Source: Typha latifolia (taxonomy: Eukaryota; Streptophyta; Magnoliopsida; Poales; Typhaceae). From it: a DNA stretch of 64,000 nucleotides. Positions 1 to 13,575 of the stretch are shown in pieces. Location of the stretch: assembly GCA_019914945.1 (NCBI GenBank), contig CM034099.1:7254001-7318000 (forward strand), given 5' to 3'. A program made the translations under genes and the position numbers. Under the pieces are notes generated by a model. It saw only the letters and a program-made list of their open reading frames with translations. It was not told the DNA's origin and did not search any database. The first letter of the stretch is position 1. Every line of letters begins with the position of its first letter.

Positions 1-1755
1 TGCTCTATACTTGTCTGGTACTCTTCACGATTGGTGAGAGTTTCTTATGAAATAAACTTTTAACCATGACTTTTGTTCTAATGCTCTATTAAAGGTTACT
101 AAAATTCATAAGTATTCGACTTTATTTATACGAAAAGGAGCTAATTAAAATAGAGAAATGGGTTTCTTTTTAAAATTTTTGTCAAGGTAAGATATATATA
201 TATATTACAAAAGAAAGCTGCTCGTTTTCGTTTTTCTTTTTTATTTAAAATCTTCCTACAAAAAGTTAAAGTGGGCTAAACTTGGGCTAATTGGGCCATA
301 ACTGGCTCGACCCATTTAGGTTCCTCATCATTCAATTCAATTCTATTACGAATTTAAGGTAATCCTTCTATCATATACCAACAATGGAAGAAGATTAATC
401 TCTCTTCTTGGGATTTTGATCCTCCTTTTCCATTTCTATATAGATTCTAGTTTTGCATGTTCCATGTTCCATGTTATGTTTTAGTCCAATTATATGTCCT
501 TTTTCTGGAGTCAAATCCAACAACTGGTCAAGCACGCAATATACTTTCTTTGCACGCCTATCTAACCCTCAAAGCTCCTCTTCCCCTGATTCCATCACCT
601 ATCTACTTCTTTACCATTTCTTTGATCTGGGTTCCATCTATATGATCTTAGTTGGCAAGGTGCACGCTCTTCTTTATCCTTCATAATTCCATCACGCAGT
701 TTCCTTTTTCTTTTTCCTTGTCTTAGTTTATTGATTTAGAGTTGTAATTTTTTTTTTCTTTCTGAGAATAATTTCTTCCGTTGATATGGTTATTGGGTTT
801 CTTTTATCTCTGAGATATTACCTCATTTACATCTCTCTCTTTAGTTTTTGAGTTTATATCTATTTGAAGACTTTGAGGATCGACTCTGATTCTAAATAGA
901 CCAGCCTCTGTTCTGATGACCATTAGTCTTTTGTATTCATCTTGTTCTATTGGTACCCCTTTTCTTGCTCTTTTCAAGCAGTTTGCAAGTAATATTGAGA
1001 GATTGCTTTTGCCTAAGTGCTTCAAAAGAAAAGAGAAAAAGGAAAAGAAACCATGAGAAATTGTCTTGAAATTACTAGGAGCTCTTTGTGCAAACATGAT
1101 TAGTAGCCAAGTTATATTAATGGGTAATCTAGTTTGCAAGTGTGGATATTATATGACACAAACCCAAAGAGAGTTAAGGTGTTATAGCGATGCTTGACCT
1201 AACATCTATGTCCTTGTTCCGTTATTGAATTGTTGCGGAAACTTCATGTTAGTTTCCTTTCTTGGTGCATTCATGAAACTTATCAGATTGTACAAATGTA
1301 TAAGAATAAATTGACATACAGCACCCAACATAGCTCTTCACTTTCTTTAGAATAACAAAAATCAGTTATTACCAGCTACTTGATACTTGGTGTCAGTCCA
1401 CCGTATTTATGGTAATTTCACTCCTATGTTATTTACACTTGAGTTAAAACTAGAAGTCAGTGGACTTCATAAATGCTATTTCTGAGGAAATTATCGTAAG
1501 AAAAATCACCATATGATGGATAGAGTAAGTGAGATGACTTCTATTGTTGTTAACAATCTTATGAGTGTTAAACATTGTGAAATATCCATCTTTCAGCATC
1601 ATACACATGGATGAAACTTCAAGTTCTATTTTTAATGTGTGCCAAGTAGTACGTGCTGGAGTTCCAATGAACTCTTACATATCTAGATATCTATAAGTAC
1701 TGTTCTTACTGATGTCTGAGAATCTGATTTTAGATCTTCTGAAGAGTCTACAAGA
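1..1755. other. 5' flank of the SEC14-like gene
   Basis: No convincing coding region is visible. The stretch is AT-rich, with a short TA run near 190-205. A cluster of GGGCT/TGGGCC motifs lies at about 272-298 and resembles plant site-II-type promoter elements. A 5'UTR exon plus intron for the downstream gene is likely somewhere in here, because the ATG at 1756 is preceded by long non-coding sequence. I could not fix its splice sites. A 111-codon open frame on the minus strand (804-1139) has no recognisable domain. Confidence 0.5.
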
Positions 1756-4258
1756 ATGTCTTACTTGAGGAGATCGAGAAGTAGTGCTAATGAGAAAGCC
1801 TTGTCTTACGACGAGCAACAAGCAAGGGTAAGAGCAGAGATTTAAGTCAGAAGTTCTTTTTGCTTGAAAGATATTTAGCGTACTTTTTATTCGTTGAGTA
1901 TCAGTTATTTGGTAGAAATTATATGTTTGTGTTCTTATATGATTCAGATTAGTGAAGTTCGAAAGCTCATAGGCCCTTTGTTATCTATGATTCCGGACTT
2001 CTGTTCAGATGCATCAGTATCAAGGTATCTTCGAGCAAGAAACTGGAATGTAGAGAAGGCAAGTAAAATGCTGAAAGAAACTGTGAAATGGAGACTAGAA
2101 TACAAGCCAGAAAAGATTCGTTGGGTATGAAAATTCTTCTTTCACTGATTCCAATATTGCTCACCTTGGTGACGTACGAAACACATCTATATTTGTGTAA
2201 AGATCCAGTACCAGTCAACCTGGTAAATTATATTCTATTTTGCAACTGTTAGGAAGATGTTGCACATGAAGCTGAGACCGGAAAGACCTACAGGGCTGAC
2301 TACCTCGACAGACATGGAAGAACTGTTCTTGTCATGAGGCCTGGATTTCAGGTCTGTAGCATCAAAGAAAGCTCTTAAATATTAATTGAAGTTTCTTCAT
2401 TTCAATCTTTTTTTTTTTTACTTTGTACATTGCTGTATCAGAATACTAAATCTGCGAAAGGGCAGATTAGATACTTGATTTACTGCATGGAGAATGCTAT
2501 TTTGAACTTGGCACCTGATCAAGAGCAGATGGTGTGGTTAATTGACTTCCAAGGTTGGACAATGGCAAGTGTATCAGTGAAGATAACTCGGGAAACCGCT
2601 CATGTCTTGCAAGACTATTATCCTGAAAGGTTGGGGCTAGGAATCCTGTACAATCCTCCAAGGATATTTGAGTCCTTTTGGAAGGTACTTGTCCAACTTT
2701 TTTTATCCATTTTTTGTTTCTTTCGGTGCATTTAATCATTACCATCTAAGAGAAGTAGATGCTATGCATATTAAAGGCCCTCTTGAATTTTTGGATTATT
2801 ATGAGAAACATAAGATGTATAGTGTATACACATAGAACAGTGGACAATCTTCTGTATGTTGTATCAAGTGATTAAGTTTAAGAAATAAGAAAAATGCCAT
2901 ATCTAAACTATTCAGAAAGAAAATCAGTCCTTGTTGTAGTACAAATTGCACAGAATAATTCTGGGCTTGTCCATCAAACCTTTCTTTGAAGTGATTGCAT
3001 GAAGGAGCAGCTGGATATTCTTCTTTTGAAAGGATCACAGCACAAAAATTATGAACATGACTCATGATTGAAGCATCCTAAGCCAATACCTCTGAGAGTA
3101 TAATTAGGTACATCAGCAAAAAAATAGTTGGGCTTTACCTTAGAAAGCAATCTATCTTTTGGCTTAAGACAAGTTCTTTAGTATACTAGATAGTTAACGT
3201 GGGTTCTTGATCCTCCTAAGACCTACATACCCTTGACACAATCAGTAACTAACAGAATATTTCCAAGAATCATTTCTATAATTTACACTGGGCCATCTTA
3301 TCTTTCATTGTAACTCATTACCCCTGCCGAACTTGATACATTTCCCTCTCTCTTCTTCTACATGTGTATCATGGTCCCACATTAGTGCATTGAAAGTTGG
3401 CCATTGCAAGACCTATCATAGGTGATCCACATTTTTTTGTCGCAACACAATTTATTATATGAAACCAAAGGATTTGAACCTGCAAATCTTTCATGTTTAA
3501 TTAGTCTCAAATCTCAGTACCTCAAATAGTTACGGAGGACTGCTCGTCATTTCATCGTTGGGCCATCATACCTTATTCAAGTACATTTCCTCAATGATGT
3601 AAAGAATATGAATAATTATTTATCAGATGCCATTTTATTATTTGTGTGTAAATTAACTTATGGCACGAATAAGGTACCTTTTATTTTGAGCCCAAAAGAA
3701 CAAATTAAATGAAAAGAAAAGAGCAGTTATCAGAATATCTCTTGGTTGGGTTCCTGTTATGAAAGAATCATCTAACTGCCCTCTTGTATTATTCAGATTG
3801 TGAAGCCATTTTTAGAGCACAAGACATACAAAAAGGTGAAATTTGTTTACTCTGACAACTTGGACAGCCAGAAGATAATGGGAGATCTCTTTGACATCGA
3901 CAAGCTTGAGACTGCTTTTGGGGGAAGGAATACATGTGGTTTTGATTTCAACAACTATGCAGAGAGAATGAAAGAGGATGATAAGAGGATGGATGCTTTC
4001 CTGAACTCATCTGAGTCTCTCCTCTCCCAACAACAGCCTCTTGAATCTATTCTCCAGAACACAGAATCCTCTATATCTGAAACACACTCAGAGGCCTCAT
4101 CTGAGGCCTCTTTTTCAAGTGACACTGAATCTCCAAAACAAGAAGACATAAAAATCTCGTTGGAGAATGAGATTAAAGAGCAGCTCAAATGTTCGAATAG
4201 TGAGAATGCTGCAACAGATATTCAACCTGAGTTGATTCAGATCACAGAGTCAGCTTGA
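1756..4258 (+). CDS. SEC14-like CRAL-TRIO lipid-transfer protein
   Basis: Five exons are read by frame continuity: 1756-1827, 1948-2124, 2253-2351, 2442-2684 and 3797-4258. All have GT-AG introns and give 350 residues. Residues about 35-83 form the CRAL-TRIO N-terminal helical region (SRYLRARNWNVEKASKML, then WRLEYKPEKIRW). The lipid-binding CRAL-TRIO/SEC14 domain follows at about 90-245, including VWLIDFQGWTMASVS, DYYPERLGLGILYNPP and the FESFWKIVKPFL gate-helix region. The last ~100 residues are acidic and Ser/Glu-rich and look disordered. Family knowledge: SEC14 proteins bind and exchange phosphatidylinositol and other lipids between membranes. This compact form lacks the GOLD or nodulin domains of patellins and SFH proteins, and resembles the short plant group related to yeast Sec14-like proteins. 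Intron 4 is long (1.1 kb). The start is the first ATG in frame, with MSYLRRSRSS giving a basic N-terminus. Confidence 0.88.
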
Positions 4259-7200
4259 TTGATGCAAATTTTCTTCTCTCATAGTTGAGTTCATTCCATG
4301 AGCTGAGGAGCAAAACTAGCATACATCCAGTACTTATAACTACATTTTGGAAGAGCTTCACATAGATACATAGATGAGATGAAACACTAATTTTCAACTT
4401 ATTCCAGTGGAAGTTGAAGAATCTTTTGGATTACGCAAGTACACTAATATTAAGGATGCTTCCTTAATATACAGAAATTTTCCATATTCTTGCAGTTCCT
4501 TTTGTGGGGGTTTCAAAATGAGCTTTCTGTAATTTTGGCTCAAATATAGTAGGATTCATCAACTCCATGATGTCAAGTCTTATGATCTTCTCTTTGCTGT
4601 TACTCTTATCTGCTTGATGCTGCATGAGGCTCATCAAATAAATAAATAGCATTCTTGGTGTGCAACCATGTTGTTACTTCCAATTGCTCCTCTATCTTTG
4701 TAGATTTATCTCTGTTAAGCTAAATTTAGTTTCTTATTGAATTTTAAACATGACCCAAATCAGCAACTCAACCATATGACCTATTGAAATGGTAAATATC
4801 ACTGTGGTTTTGCCAAGAATCTAATGCTATCCACAGCATTTTCCTGTGTTTTTCGAACTATTTACGAAACTATGAGTATGTAAACGCAAGCAAGATGATA
4901 TAAAAAATCAAATCCGAGAAGTATATTTGCAATTACTTCTCTTGGTCTCTCAGAAGATTTGTGCAGTAATTAAGACCACCAAGAAATCACAGTTGACTTT
5001 TGGCTTTGCTTGACATTTCAAAATTAGGTCGATATGACATAGAAAACATACTTAATATAATTCTATACAGTAGAAAATTTGATAAATATATTTTAAGCCA
5101 ATCATCTATAGGTCATACAAAGTCTAAATCAACTTATGTGGATTATAGCTACACATCAAAATATATATACCCTCTTGTGAAGCAAGAAAATTTCTATTTA
5201 CACAATCTACAATATGAATATTAACGTTTCTTTGACATATATTTTGGCACCCAAGATGTATATGAATTGTTGAAAAAAATATATTCTATTCTCTTGTAGT
5301 TGATGGCCAAAATAATAAATTACCAAGGACAGACAATAGAAATGACGGCTATTTGTTCCAATCTTGTGAAGCAAATCATCTTCCCTAATATAAAGAAGTA
5401 TAAACAAAACCATCAATATCCAAAAACAACATGCAATTCTATCAACAAACCATCAAATTCGAGTGCTTTCAATTACCAATTGTTCTTTTTTCATGCAGTT
5501 TATCATCAGTTCCATTTACTGTAATTGTTGCAATTTCACCGGTCTTATCTAAACGTTTAAGCTGATAGATAACGGTGATATTCAAAAGTCGTTGTATTTT
5601 GGAAAACGATCTTCGAAAGATGAATCAGAGAAGGTAAGCTAATGAACTTGGTTAGTTTAAAGAAATTTTCAAATAATATGTTACATTTTTTTTATTTTAT
5701 GATTAATATCTTGTTTTCGAGAATTTTGTAACCAAATTACTCGACCCATATTTTTTTTTCCTTATATAATTTCTATATAACACCATATTGTTTACCTTGA
5801 CTAATTGTCATTAATTCTATTATATGCTTTATGTAATTCTATTTATTAAATTACTAAAATATTCTTGAAAAGTTTCAAATCTTGGCCCACCCTTTAAGCC
5901 ATATCCAATGCTAGCCCACCTGACAAAATAAAAAACCTCTCCCTATACCACCAAAAGCTAATTTAGGTGTTTTAGAAATTACCTTTATATTCTGAGAGAA
6001 TATTTCTTTGATTGAGATCCTTCTATTTGAAAATAATAAAGTTTAGTAATTCAGAATATCATATGAAAATTATAGGAAAAAAAATGTTAGGGTTACATTA
6101 TCCTCAAAGACATTAAATAGATAAATAATAAAAATATTTAATGTTATTTAAAATTTTCATAATTTTTTATTAATCAAGAACATCTTGCAACCGGCTATTT
6201 ATTAAAAAAAAAGGTTCTTAGATTTTAGTAATTACAAAATTAGACTTTTAAAATGTGTTTATTTTTAAATTAAATACTTATATAAGACATATGCATAAAA
6301 ACTTACTTTTGCTATTTTGAAAACTAAAAGGTTTTTTTTACGCAAATGCCCCACTTTACAATGGCATGCTAAATAAGTAGCAAAAACCAAACTCGAGATA
6401 GAAACTGCATATTTGGCCCTAATAGTATAGTTCTTAGTAGGTTTATTCATATTGACTCTTCGGGTGGTCTCGATAAAATCATAGGACTCTGATAATTTTG
6501 CTATTACATTCTTCTTAGACTAGCTTTCTCACAGATTTTTAGGTCTATCAAGTCTCTTGTTGTGTTCTTTTAATGGTGTCGCTAATAATAGCTAAGTGTG
6601 AGACTTGTTTCTAGGGTCGTTGCCCTACCTCCTCCCGTCCTCTGATTACATATACATACGTATAATATTATTATAGCTTAATATCATATTTTATTAGTAT
6701 TCAATTTATTTTTTATCGAGTGTGAGATTTGTGTCTAAAGTTATCGTTCTACCTCTTTCTTTCTTTTTAATTTATCTATCAAATTATAACTAAAAAATAA
6801 ATTTTAATATAAAATAATTTGCAAAAAAAAAAAAGTAATATAACACAACAAGAAATTCAAAATGAGTTGCATACTTCTTAAATTTGAATTATTATACCAT
6901 CTTTCTTCATTGACTGAGTTATAAATATATCAAGAAAGAAAAATAGCAGTAGATGCATTTGCTGATGCCTTTGAAAGATGTGAAATTTTTTGTCAAACCA
7001 ATGGCATAAAACCTAATCAACCAATATAATTTTGATTTAGATATGCTGGCAAACATACAAAGTCTATTATACATCAAATTAAATTATTAAAATGGCACGT
7101 CTTGGAATGAACTGGTCATCAGAAAATAGGAAGAGAGAATTTTGCATTTCGCACCCTGTATAATTTATTAATTATTAATTAATTTATATTCCTGAACCGA

Positions 7201-7762
7201 GGCCGCCCTCTCTATTTTACTGGGAGTAGTTTGGCCTGACAGGATCTAAACATTCGAACGGAAGGATATCAATCAATCAGAAAATATTTCGTTCCTTTCG
7301 AATCTAAATGGAGGACTGAACTTAGAAATAATAAAAAAAGGCAGGGTGCAAAATAGAAAGTTTTCAGAAGATAGAGCGAATCGTACAAACAAACTCGAAT
7401 GAAAGGAGAATTGAAACGCGTAGTTCTACTTTTTCTTTCTTTTTCTTCTTCGAAACGGTCCAAGATTCTATTTACAAGCCGTTGAATCCAATCCGACCCA
7501 CCTTTTTCGTTTTCCCCTTGTTTGTATTCTAATTGCGTGTTAATCCAATCCTGGATGATTCTTCTATGAGCTCATGTAGGTATATTTAAATCTTTGGTTA
7601 TCTGTTACCCGGTTTCAAAAATTCTTCAAGACCCAGTGGTTCTTTTTTGAAGATAAGAGAGGGATTCGATTTTTTAGGAGAGCTCTGCGTTTGGCTGTGA
7701 TCCTTGAGGGATTCTGCTCTTTCCATTCTGCAGCATAGCAAAGGATTCCATCTATTTTGCTG
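4259..7762. other. Intergenic region, then 5'UTR exon of the RING gene
   Basis: This stretch is AT-rich with no supported coding region. Short open frames at 5.0-5.5 kb and 6.3 kb have low-complexity composition. Two diverged copies of a ~37-bp segment (a GTGAGA...CTACCTC theme) lie near 6597-6635 and 6721-6755. The last ~270 bases carry the likely transcription start and first untranslated exon of the RING gene, ending at a strong GTGAGT donor at 7763. Confidence 0.45.
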
Positions 7763-8189
7763 GTGAGTTTTTTTCTCTACTATTCTTTTCTCCATGCGAA
7801 GAATGAACATATTTTGTACTATTTGGTTTTGTGGGTCTTGTTTGTTTTGTGTTTATCTCTTGAATTTTTTTGATAGAAAAGAATCTCCTTTTGGGAAGTT
7901 GAATGAACTTTTGTGCCTACATCTAATGAAGACTAGTACGAAGATGCTTTAGATGCTCTAGTCCTTTGCATGTAGGGTGTATGAAGAAAAGTCAATTAGG
8001 AAAGGTTCTTGTTTGTTCGTCCGATCAAAATCAGATATTTCTTGTATCGTAATATGGAGTAAATGAATATAAGATTTCTTTAACTTTGACATGATCTGCT
8101 GAGCTGAAAATTCCTTTTGAAATTCCTTTTGTCTTCTTGTTTGTTTTGTTGGTAATTAAAACAAGTGGGTGAAAGACAAGGGCAGAAAG

Positions 8190-9158
8190 ATGGATGATCC
8201 TTTAGTTACAATGTATTGGTGCCATATGTGTTCACAAGTGGTGAACCCTGAAGTTGAAGGGGAGGTCAAATGCCCTCACTGTGATAGTGGCTTTGTGGAA
8301 GAGATGGATGACAGAAGTGGTTTGTTAAATGCTGATCCGAGCTCCAACCGTCCCCTCTCTCTTTGGTATCCTCTTGTGCTCGGGACAGTTCGTGGTTCCT
8401 CACAGCGCCGGAGGTTGCACAGGGGAGCCCATAATTTTGTAGATACTCAGGGAGGGAGGAGTTTCTCACATACCCTTCAATTGCTCAATGGCATCCATGA
8501 TGTGAATGGATTGAATTCCGATGAATCCGAGAACGAAACAGAGCATGAGAGGGAGAGTGACCGTCTGATCCTCGTCAATCCTTTCAACCGTTCTGTAGTT
8601 CTTCAAGGATCCCTTAATGCCAGCTCAAGTGAATTTGGTTCCACCATTTTATCAGGGGATGAGTTTCTAGTGCCTAGCTTTGAAATGTTATTACAGCATC
8701 TGACAGAGAATGATCCAAGGCCGTATGGGACACCTCCAGCTAAGAAAGAGGCAGTTGATGCGATGCGAACTGTAAAGATCAACAAGATGATGAGTTGCTC
8801 AGTCTGTTTGGAAGATTTTGAGATCGGTGAGGAGGCTAGGGAGATGCCCTGCAAGCATGAGTTCCATAGCAAGTGTATACTTCCATGGTTGGAGATGCAT
8901 AGTTCCTGCCCAGTTTGTAGGTTTCAAATGCCTACAGATGAACCAAGGGACTCAACCGGAGGTAGTCATGGTAATACAGCAGAAGGTGGTGGAGGTGAAG
9001 CTAGTAGTAGCAGAGATAGTGGAAGAAATGGAAGAAGGTCTCATCATATCAGATGGCCATTTAGTAGGTGGTTCCTGTCTTTACGGTCCCACAGAAATGG
9101 AAGCTCTTCTTCAACACAGTCATCTTCTTCTCCTTCTTGGGGAAATTCAGCCTTATGA
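8190..9158 (+). CDS. RING-H2 E3 ubiquitin ligase with N-terminal zinc ribbon
   Basis: A single coding exon encodes 322 residues. The ATG at 8190 is chosen because the upstream in-frame extension has no ATG. A CxxC...CxxC zinc ribbon sits at residues 11-31 (WCHMCSQVV ... CPHCDSGF). A C3H2C3 RING-H2 finger spans about 203-243 (CSVCLEDF ... CKHEFHSKCILPWLEMHSSCPVC), preceded by the family's ENDPRPYGTPPAKKEAVDAM segment. The C-terminus is Gly/Ser-rich and probably disordered. Family knowledge: such proteins (RING1-like, SIRP1-like, BCA2-type zinc finger) are cytosolic or membrane-associated E3 ligases that move ubiquitin from an E2 to substrate, often in stress responses. No DUF1117 is visible, which argues against the RDUF subgroup. 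A 5'UTR intron is likely, from the GTGAGT donor at 7763 to an AG at about 8165 or 8180. Confidence 0.9.
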   Translation: MDDPLVTMYWCHMCSQVVNPEVEGEVKCPHCDSGFVEEMDDRSGLLNADPSSNRPLSLWYPLVLGTVRGSSQRRRLHRGAHNFVDTQGGRSFSHTLQLLNGIHDVNGLNSDESENETEHERESDRLILVNPFNRSVVLQGSLNASSSEFGSTILSGDEFLVPSFEMLLQHLTENDPRPYGTPPAKKEAVDAMRTVKINKMMSCSVCLEDFEIGEEAREMPCKHEFHSKCILPWLEMHSSCPVCRFQMPTDEPRDSTGGSHGNTAEGGGGEASSSRDSGRNGRRSHHIRWPFSRWFLSLRSHRNGSSSSTQSSSSPSWGNSAL

Positions 9159-10607
9159 CAGTTCAAGGCATTCATTTGCTATGGTGCATCTACTGCTTCT
9201 TTAGTTTCAGTTTATATGTGTATACATATGTTCCAACAATTGGAATAAGTTTGTAGTTCTTAAAGGTTTTAACTGTATTTTTGGTGTGTGCATAACTTGA
9301 TTTCACTAGATGCATTTAAGTCATGCGGTATTCGACACTTTTTTATGATGAAAGATTGGAGTTGTATCATAAAGACTATTTCTTGTTATCTTTTGCTAGT
9401 GTTATTCTCGTTTAGAATTGGTTCTTTATTTTGATCTTGGCTGATGAATCTTAGTCTTCCATTTAGTTGCTTTTCAATACTCAACCTTAGCTGAAATGCG
9501 CATCATGGTTCATATAAAGGTAAATCATGACCAGAAACAGCTTCTAATTGATTGTTCCAATCAACATTATTGTTGGTTAAATACTTATTGTTGTAACTGG
9601 CTAAATTTAATCTTATCTTTTGGTGTATTGATGTGTAGTAGGTTTATCTATGCATATTGTTAATGGGTAGTTCTATTAGATGTGATGCATAACTTTGTCA
9701 AGAAGATAGTATGATTTTGTTCATCTATGATCTATCTAGTTTATTTCAGCAAGTGTCAATGCCTCCTAGGCCTATTGCCAACCATGTAAAAACACATTAT
9801 GCTTGTGTCTGCTACATATTTACTCAAAGGCTACTCACAAGTCCTAAGTTTGACCTAAAAAGAATATAACAATGCTGGCTCTCCATTCCAATCATCTCAA
9901 GAACTCATCTTCCCTGTTAGGCTACTGGCCATATATTCAGAGGTATACTAATAAATTTCCCCACCTTCATTCAGCATTAAGCTAGTTCTAACAGTTTTTG
10001 TCACTCCGATTGTTGAGAACTCAACAAAGCATCTAAATGATTAAAGGCATAGAACTGACAGCCAATGTCTTGCTGTGAAAGCATCTTAATTACTGTTATA
10101 AGAAAACCTTATACTGTACATTAGCAGAGCCAATGTCTTGCTCACAATTTCACCATTGCTTTGAGTACAATGTGTTCAGAGGTACATAGAACTGACAGTT
10201 ATTAGACAAGTCTTACAGTGTATCACCACTTAAATTTACATGATCACCTGAAATGGAAGGAAATTCTTACCATATAAGACGAAATCAAAACAAACAAACG
10301 TTATCAATAAAATTCCTGTTTCATTAACATGGAAAACAAACAACAGATTAACCGAGTCATTGTAGAGCAACCATCAAATCTAAAACCATCAACATCTCGC
10401 ATCAACTCTTTATGGAGGAATACATATGTAATAACATAAAGAAAAGGAATGTATGTTGGCTCAATCAAAGCAAGACAGTCTAATATCAATACCCTTGTAT
10501 AATAACAAAAACTAGAATCAGAAAAACCAACCCTGAAACACATAGGGACATAAAAGGCCACCTAACAAAATTGTCCCCGCAAAAATTTTGTCCACCATCC
10601 ATATTCA
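9159..10607. other. Convergent intergenic region (3'UTRs)
   Basis: Convergent ends of the RING gene (+) and the pyruvate kinase gene (-). It holds their 3'UTRs and AT-rich spacer. I see no coding potential, RNA gene or clear repeat. Confidence 0.5.
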
Positions 10608-13395
10608 TCAGTTGACTGTCAAGATCTTGATAACAGATGCGATCCCAGTACGGTGCAGGGCGACGACAGATTCTCCTGATTTGCATAGCCCCATTTTCTT
10701 TGCATGCTCTATTGCAAATACAAGTGCTTCTTCAGTGGCTTCTGCGTCGGAAGCCTTGGCGGTGGCAGCACTCAGGATAGGAATCAACCCTCTAACAATA
10801 AGACTGTGCCTCGCAGGAGCCTCATCGCTGCATGTCCAATCAAAGAAATGAGTCTTTAACTCAGGAACCACAACTGACAATACAGGCATAGATGGCCTGT
10901 ACTTGGCTACCAGCTTTGCAGTGCTCCCTCCCCTGGTCAAGACCAAGATTAGTGATGCTTTAGCAGAGTTGGCAGTTCGGACTGCTGATGATGCAAGGCT
11001 CTCTAACGGGCTCATGGGAACAGGTGCGGCTGCCATAATTCCTTTAAAGACAGCTCCATAGTCCACATATGACTCTGCTTGCAGGCAAATCTTTGCCATC
11101 GTCTGCACTGCTAATTCTGGGTAAGCACCTGCAGCTGTCTCGCCACTAAGCATCACACAGTCAGTGCCATCAAGGACCGCATTAGCGACATCAGTTGCTT
11201 CTGCTCGAGTTGGACGAGGAGATTTGATCATTGATTCCAACATCTGCGTTGCAGTTACAACAGGCTTTCCCTGTATGTTGCACTTAAAAATCATCACCTT
11301 TTGAGCATAAAAGATTTTCTCGATAGGAATTTCCATTCCTAAGTCTCCTCGTGCCACCATAAAAGCATCTGAATTTGCAAGTATGTCATCGAAATTAGCT
11401 ACTCCTTCTTGATTCTCAACCTGCAAATAATCAAATTGAATGTAACATGACTTTCTGATTCGTATACGTGATCAGAACAAGAAGAGATCAACCAACCTTG
11501 GACATTAGCATGATTGACTTGGCATGTTCTCCGAGCACATTTCTAACCTCCACAAGGTCTGAACCTTTACGTACAAAGGACAAAGCAATCATGTCAATCT
11601 TGTTTGGAATACCCCACTGTAGGATATCCTCTGTATCCTTCTTCGTAAGTGTAGGGAGATCCACAATGACCCCTGGGAGATTCACATTCTTCCTTTCTCC
11701 GAGTACAGCAGAGTTTTCACAGCGGCAACGAACCAAGCCTAACTTCTTATCACAAGAAAGCACAGTGAGTGTGATTGTCCCATCAGCACATAGTATGACA
11801 CTGTCTGGCTTTAAATCCTCTGCTAATTTTTTATAGCTCATGGAAATCATGTTCTCATCACCCTTAATGGCGTAATCTGTTGAGATAGTAATCTCTTGAC
11901 CCTTCTTTAGCTGAACAGGCTTTCCATCTTTCAGAAAGCCTGTTCGGATCTCTGGACCCTGCAAAAGTTCAGTTCACTCATTCTTTTAAATATCTGAATC
12001 AATGAGATCTGAAAGAAAACTGAAATTAATAGTGACAAGGGCATTATAGATTGTTATGCTATGTTGACTCATTTCAGAACTTATAATAAACAAAGAGAAT
12101 CTACAGATCATATATTATCTTTAGTAATATTTTTTTTGGATTAGATGAACCACACTATCAATTCAACACTAGCTAACTTTACATCACAACTATTCTCATA
12201 TGCTTCTCGAAACTGCTCTTTCCGTAGCTCCAACTAATTTAAAATAGAGCATGAATCAACGACATGATCTCATTTCATCCCAACTTAAGAAATGTACAAA
12301 CACGATATTTGTGAGCATGGATATTAATATGAACTTGGGTTCAAGGATAAATTTAATTCACTAGATCTTAAAATTAGGTAGATATAGTGGGCAAAAACGG
12401 ATAGGATATTTTAATAGATCCTATCTCTATCTAGAATCCATTGAGAATAAGAAATCCTATTCTTTCATAGAAAAAGCATTAGATATTCTAACAAGGGTCA
12501 GATTCGTAAAGCATCACCACTAATCTTGTCCACATACATTTCATCACAAGCACAGAGCACTGTAATCTCTGCATGCAGAGTGAATTATCTTATTAATGTT
12601 TTAGAGAACTTTAGTTCAGCAATCTTACAATTAAGTGAATTGACCACTTAAAGAGATAAAAGCATCTTAATCTACATAAATATTTTACAAAACTTCCTAA
12701 GTACTAGGAAAGAATAAACCAATTATACAAAAACTTGGGATGGAGATCAAATGCTACTTAATGGACGGTTGTTAATAGGAGGCTAGAGATCACAATAAAC
12801 ATGGTCTCGAGAATAGCAGAAGAAAAGGATGGTTGAAGTAAAATTGAATGCACATACAAAAACAATATGAAGTAGATAAAAAATAATGCAAAAAAAAAAA
12901 AAAACTGTTGGAATAATAATTAATTAATTCCAACAAGACTCTCAGAGGCAAAACGAGAAGAACCCAATTGGGTCTGATTGACATTTTCCAAGCCAGCTAA
13001 AAAGAAAAGTAAAGTATTAATCGAATAGAACGCAAGACGACCTAGAAAAAAAAAAAAGCCGAAGAAGAGGATATAAACAAGGGAAATAAAACGCCATGCA
13101 ATCATCACAATACGCAAAAGAATAAAGAACTTAATCCCAAATAAGGAATTCAATGGAGAAGCTAAACACAAGGGAAAATAAGCACCTTGGTATCCAGCAT
13201 CACGGCGCAAAGGATCCCCGTGTTCTCCATCGCGGCCTGAAGGTTGTCTAGGGTTTCCTGGTGGTACTCATGGGATCCATGCGAGAAGTTGAACCTCGCC
13301 ACGTTCATCCCCGCCCTTAGAAGCTTCTCTATCATCTCCACCGACCTCGACGCCGGCCCAAGCGTGCACACGATCTTGGTCTTTGGCCTCACCAT
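10608..13395 (-). CDS. Cytosolic pyruvate kinase
   Basis: Three phase-0 exons on the minus strand, 13395-13186, 11958-11497 and 11420-10608, encode 494 residues. The enzyme transfers phosphate from phosphoenolpyruvate to ADP, giving pyruvate and ATP in glycolysis. Visible landmarks are [13 protein letters not shown] and [10 protein letters not shown] at the N-terminus, then GPEIRTGFL and [13 protein letters not shown] in the B-domain region. The active-site signature IMLMSKVENQEGV, with its catalytic lysine, is split by intron 2 right after [14 protein letters not shown] and [14 protein letters not shown] follow. There is no transit peptide, so this is the cytosolic isoform; plant cytosolic forms are about 500-527 residues. 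The start [10 protein letters not shown] is the only in-frame ATG before the conserved core. Intron 1 is 1.2 kb. A TATA-like motif lies about 170 bp upstream of the start. Confidence 0.95.
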
Positions 13396-13561
13396 TACAA
13401 CACCGCGCAACCCGGACACGAATCAAAGATCACAGAGGAAGAGATCGCGAGGTTAGCGCCCAGACGGGAGAATCCAACAAAGATTTCGATTTCGATCTGG
13501 GAAATGGAAGACGAGGAAGAAAGAGAGGGAGGTGACCAATGCGAAGAAGAGAAGCCGCGAG

Positions 13562-13575
13562 GTATAATTATAAAA
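13562..13575 (-). promoter_or_regulatory. TATA-like motif of the pyruvate kinase gene
   Basis: On the minus strand the sequence reads TTTTATAATTATACC, about 170 bp upstream of the pyruvate kinase ATG. That spacing would allow a 5'UTR of roughly 130-140 nt. The assignment rests on sequence and position only. Confidence 0.4.

Noticed and set aside
804..1139. 111-codon minus-strand open frame with plausible amino-acid mix
   Set aside because: No domain recognised, no splice context, and it overlaps the probable leader region of the plus-strand SEC14-like gene.
3460..3490. tRNA-like GGATTTGAACCTG phrase
   Set aside because: No acceptor stem or cloverleaf could be built around it; more likely chance.
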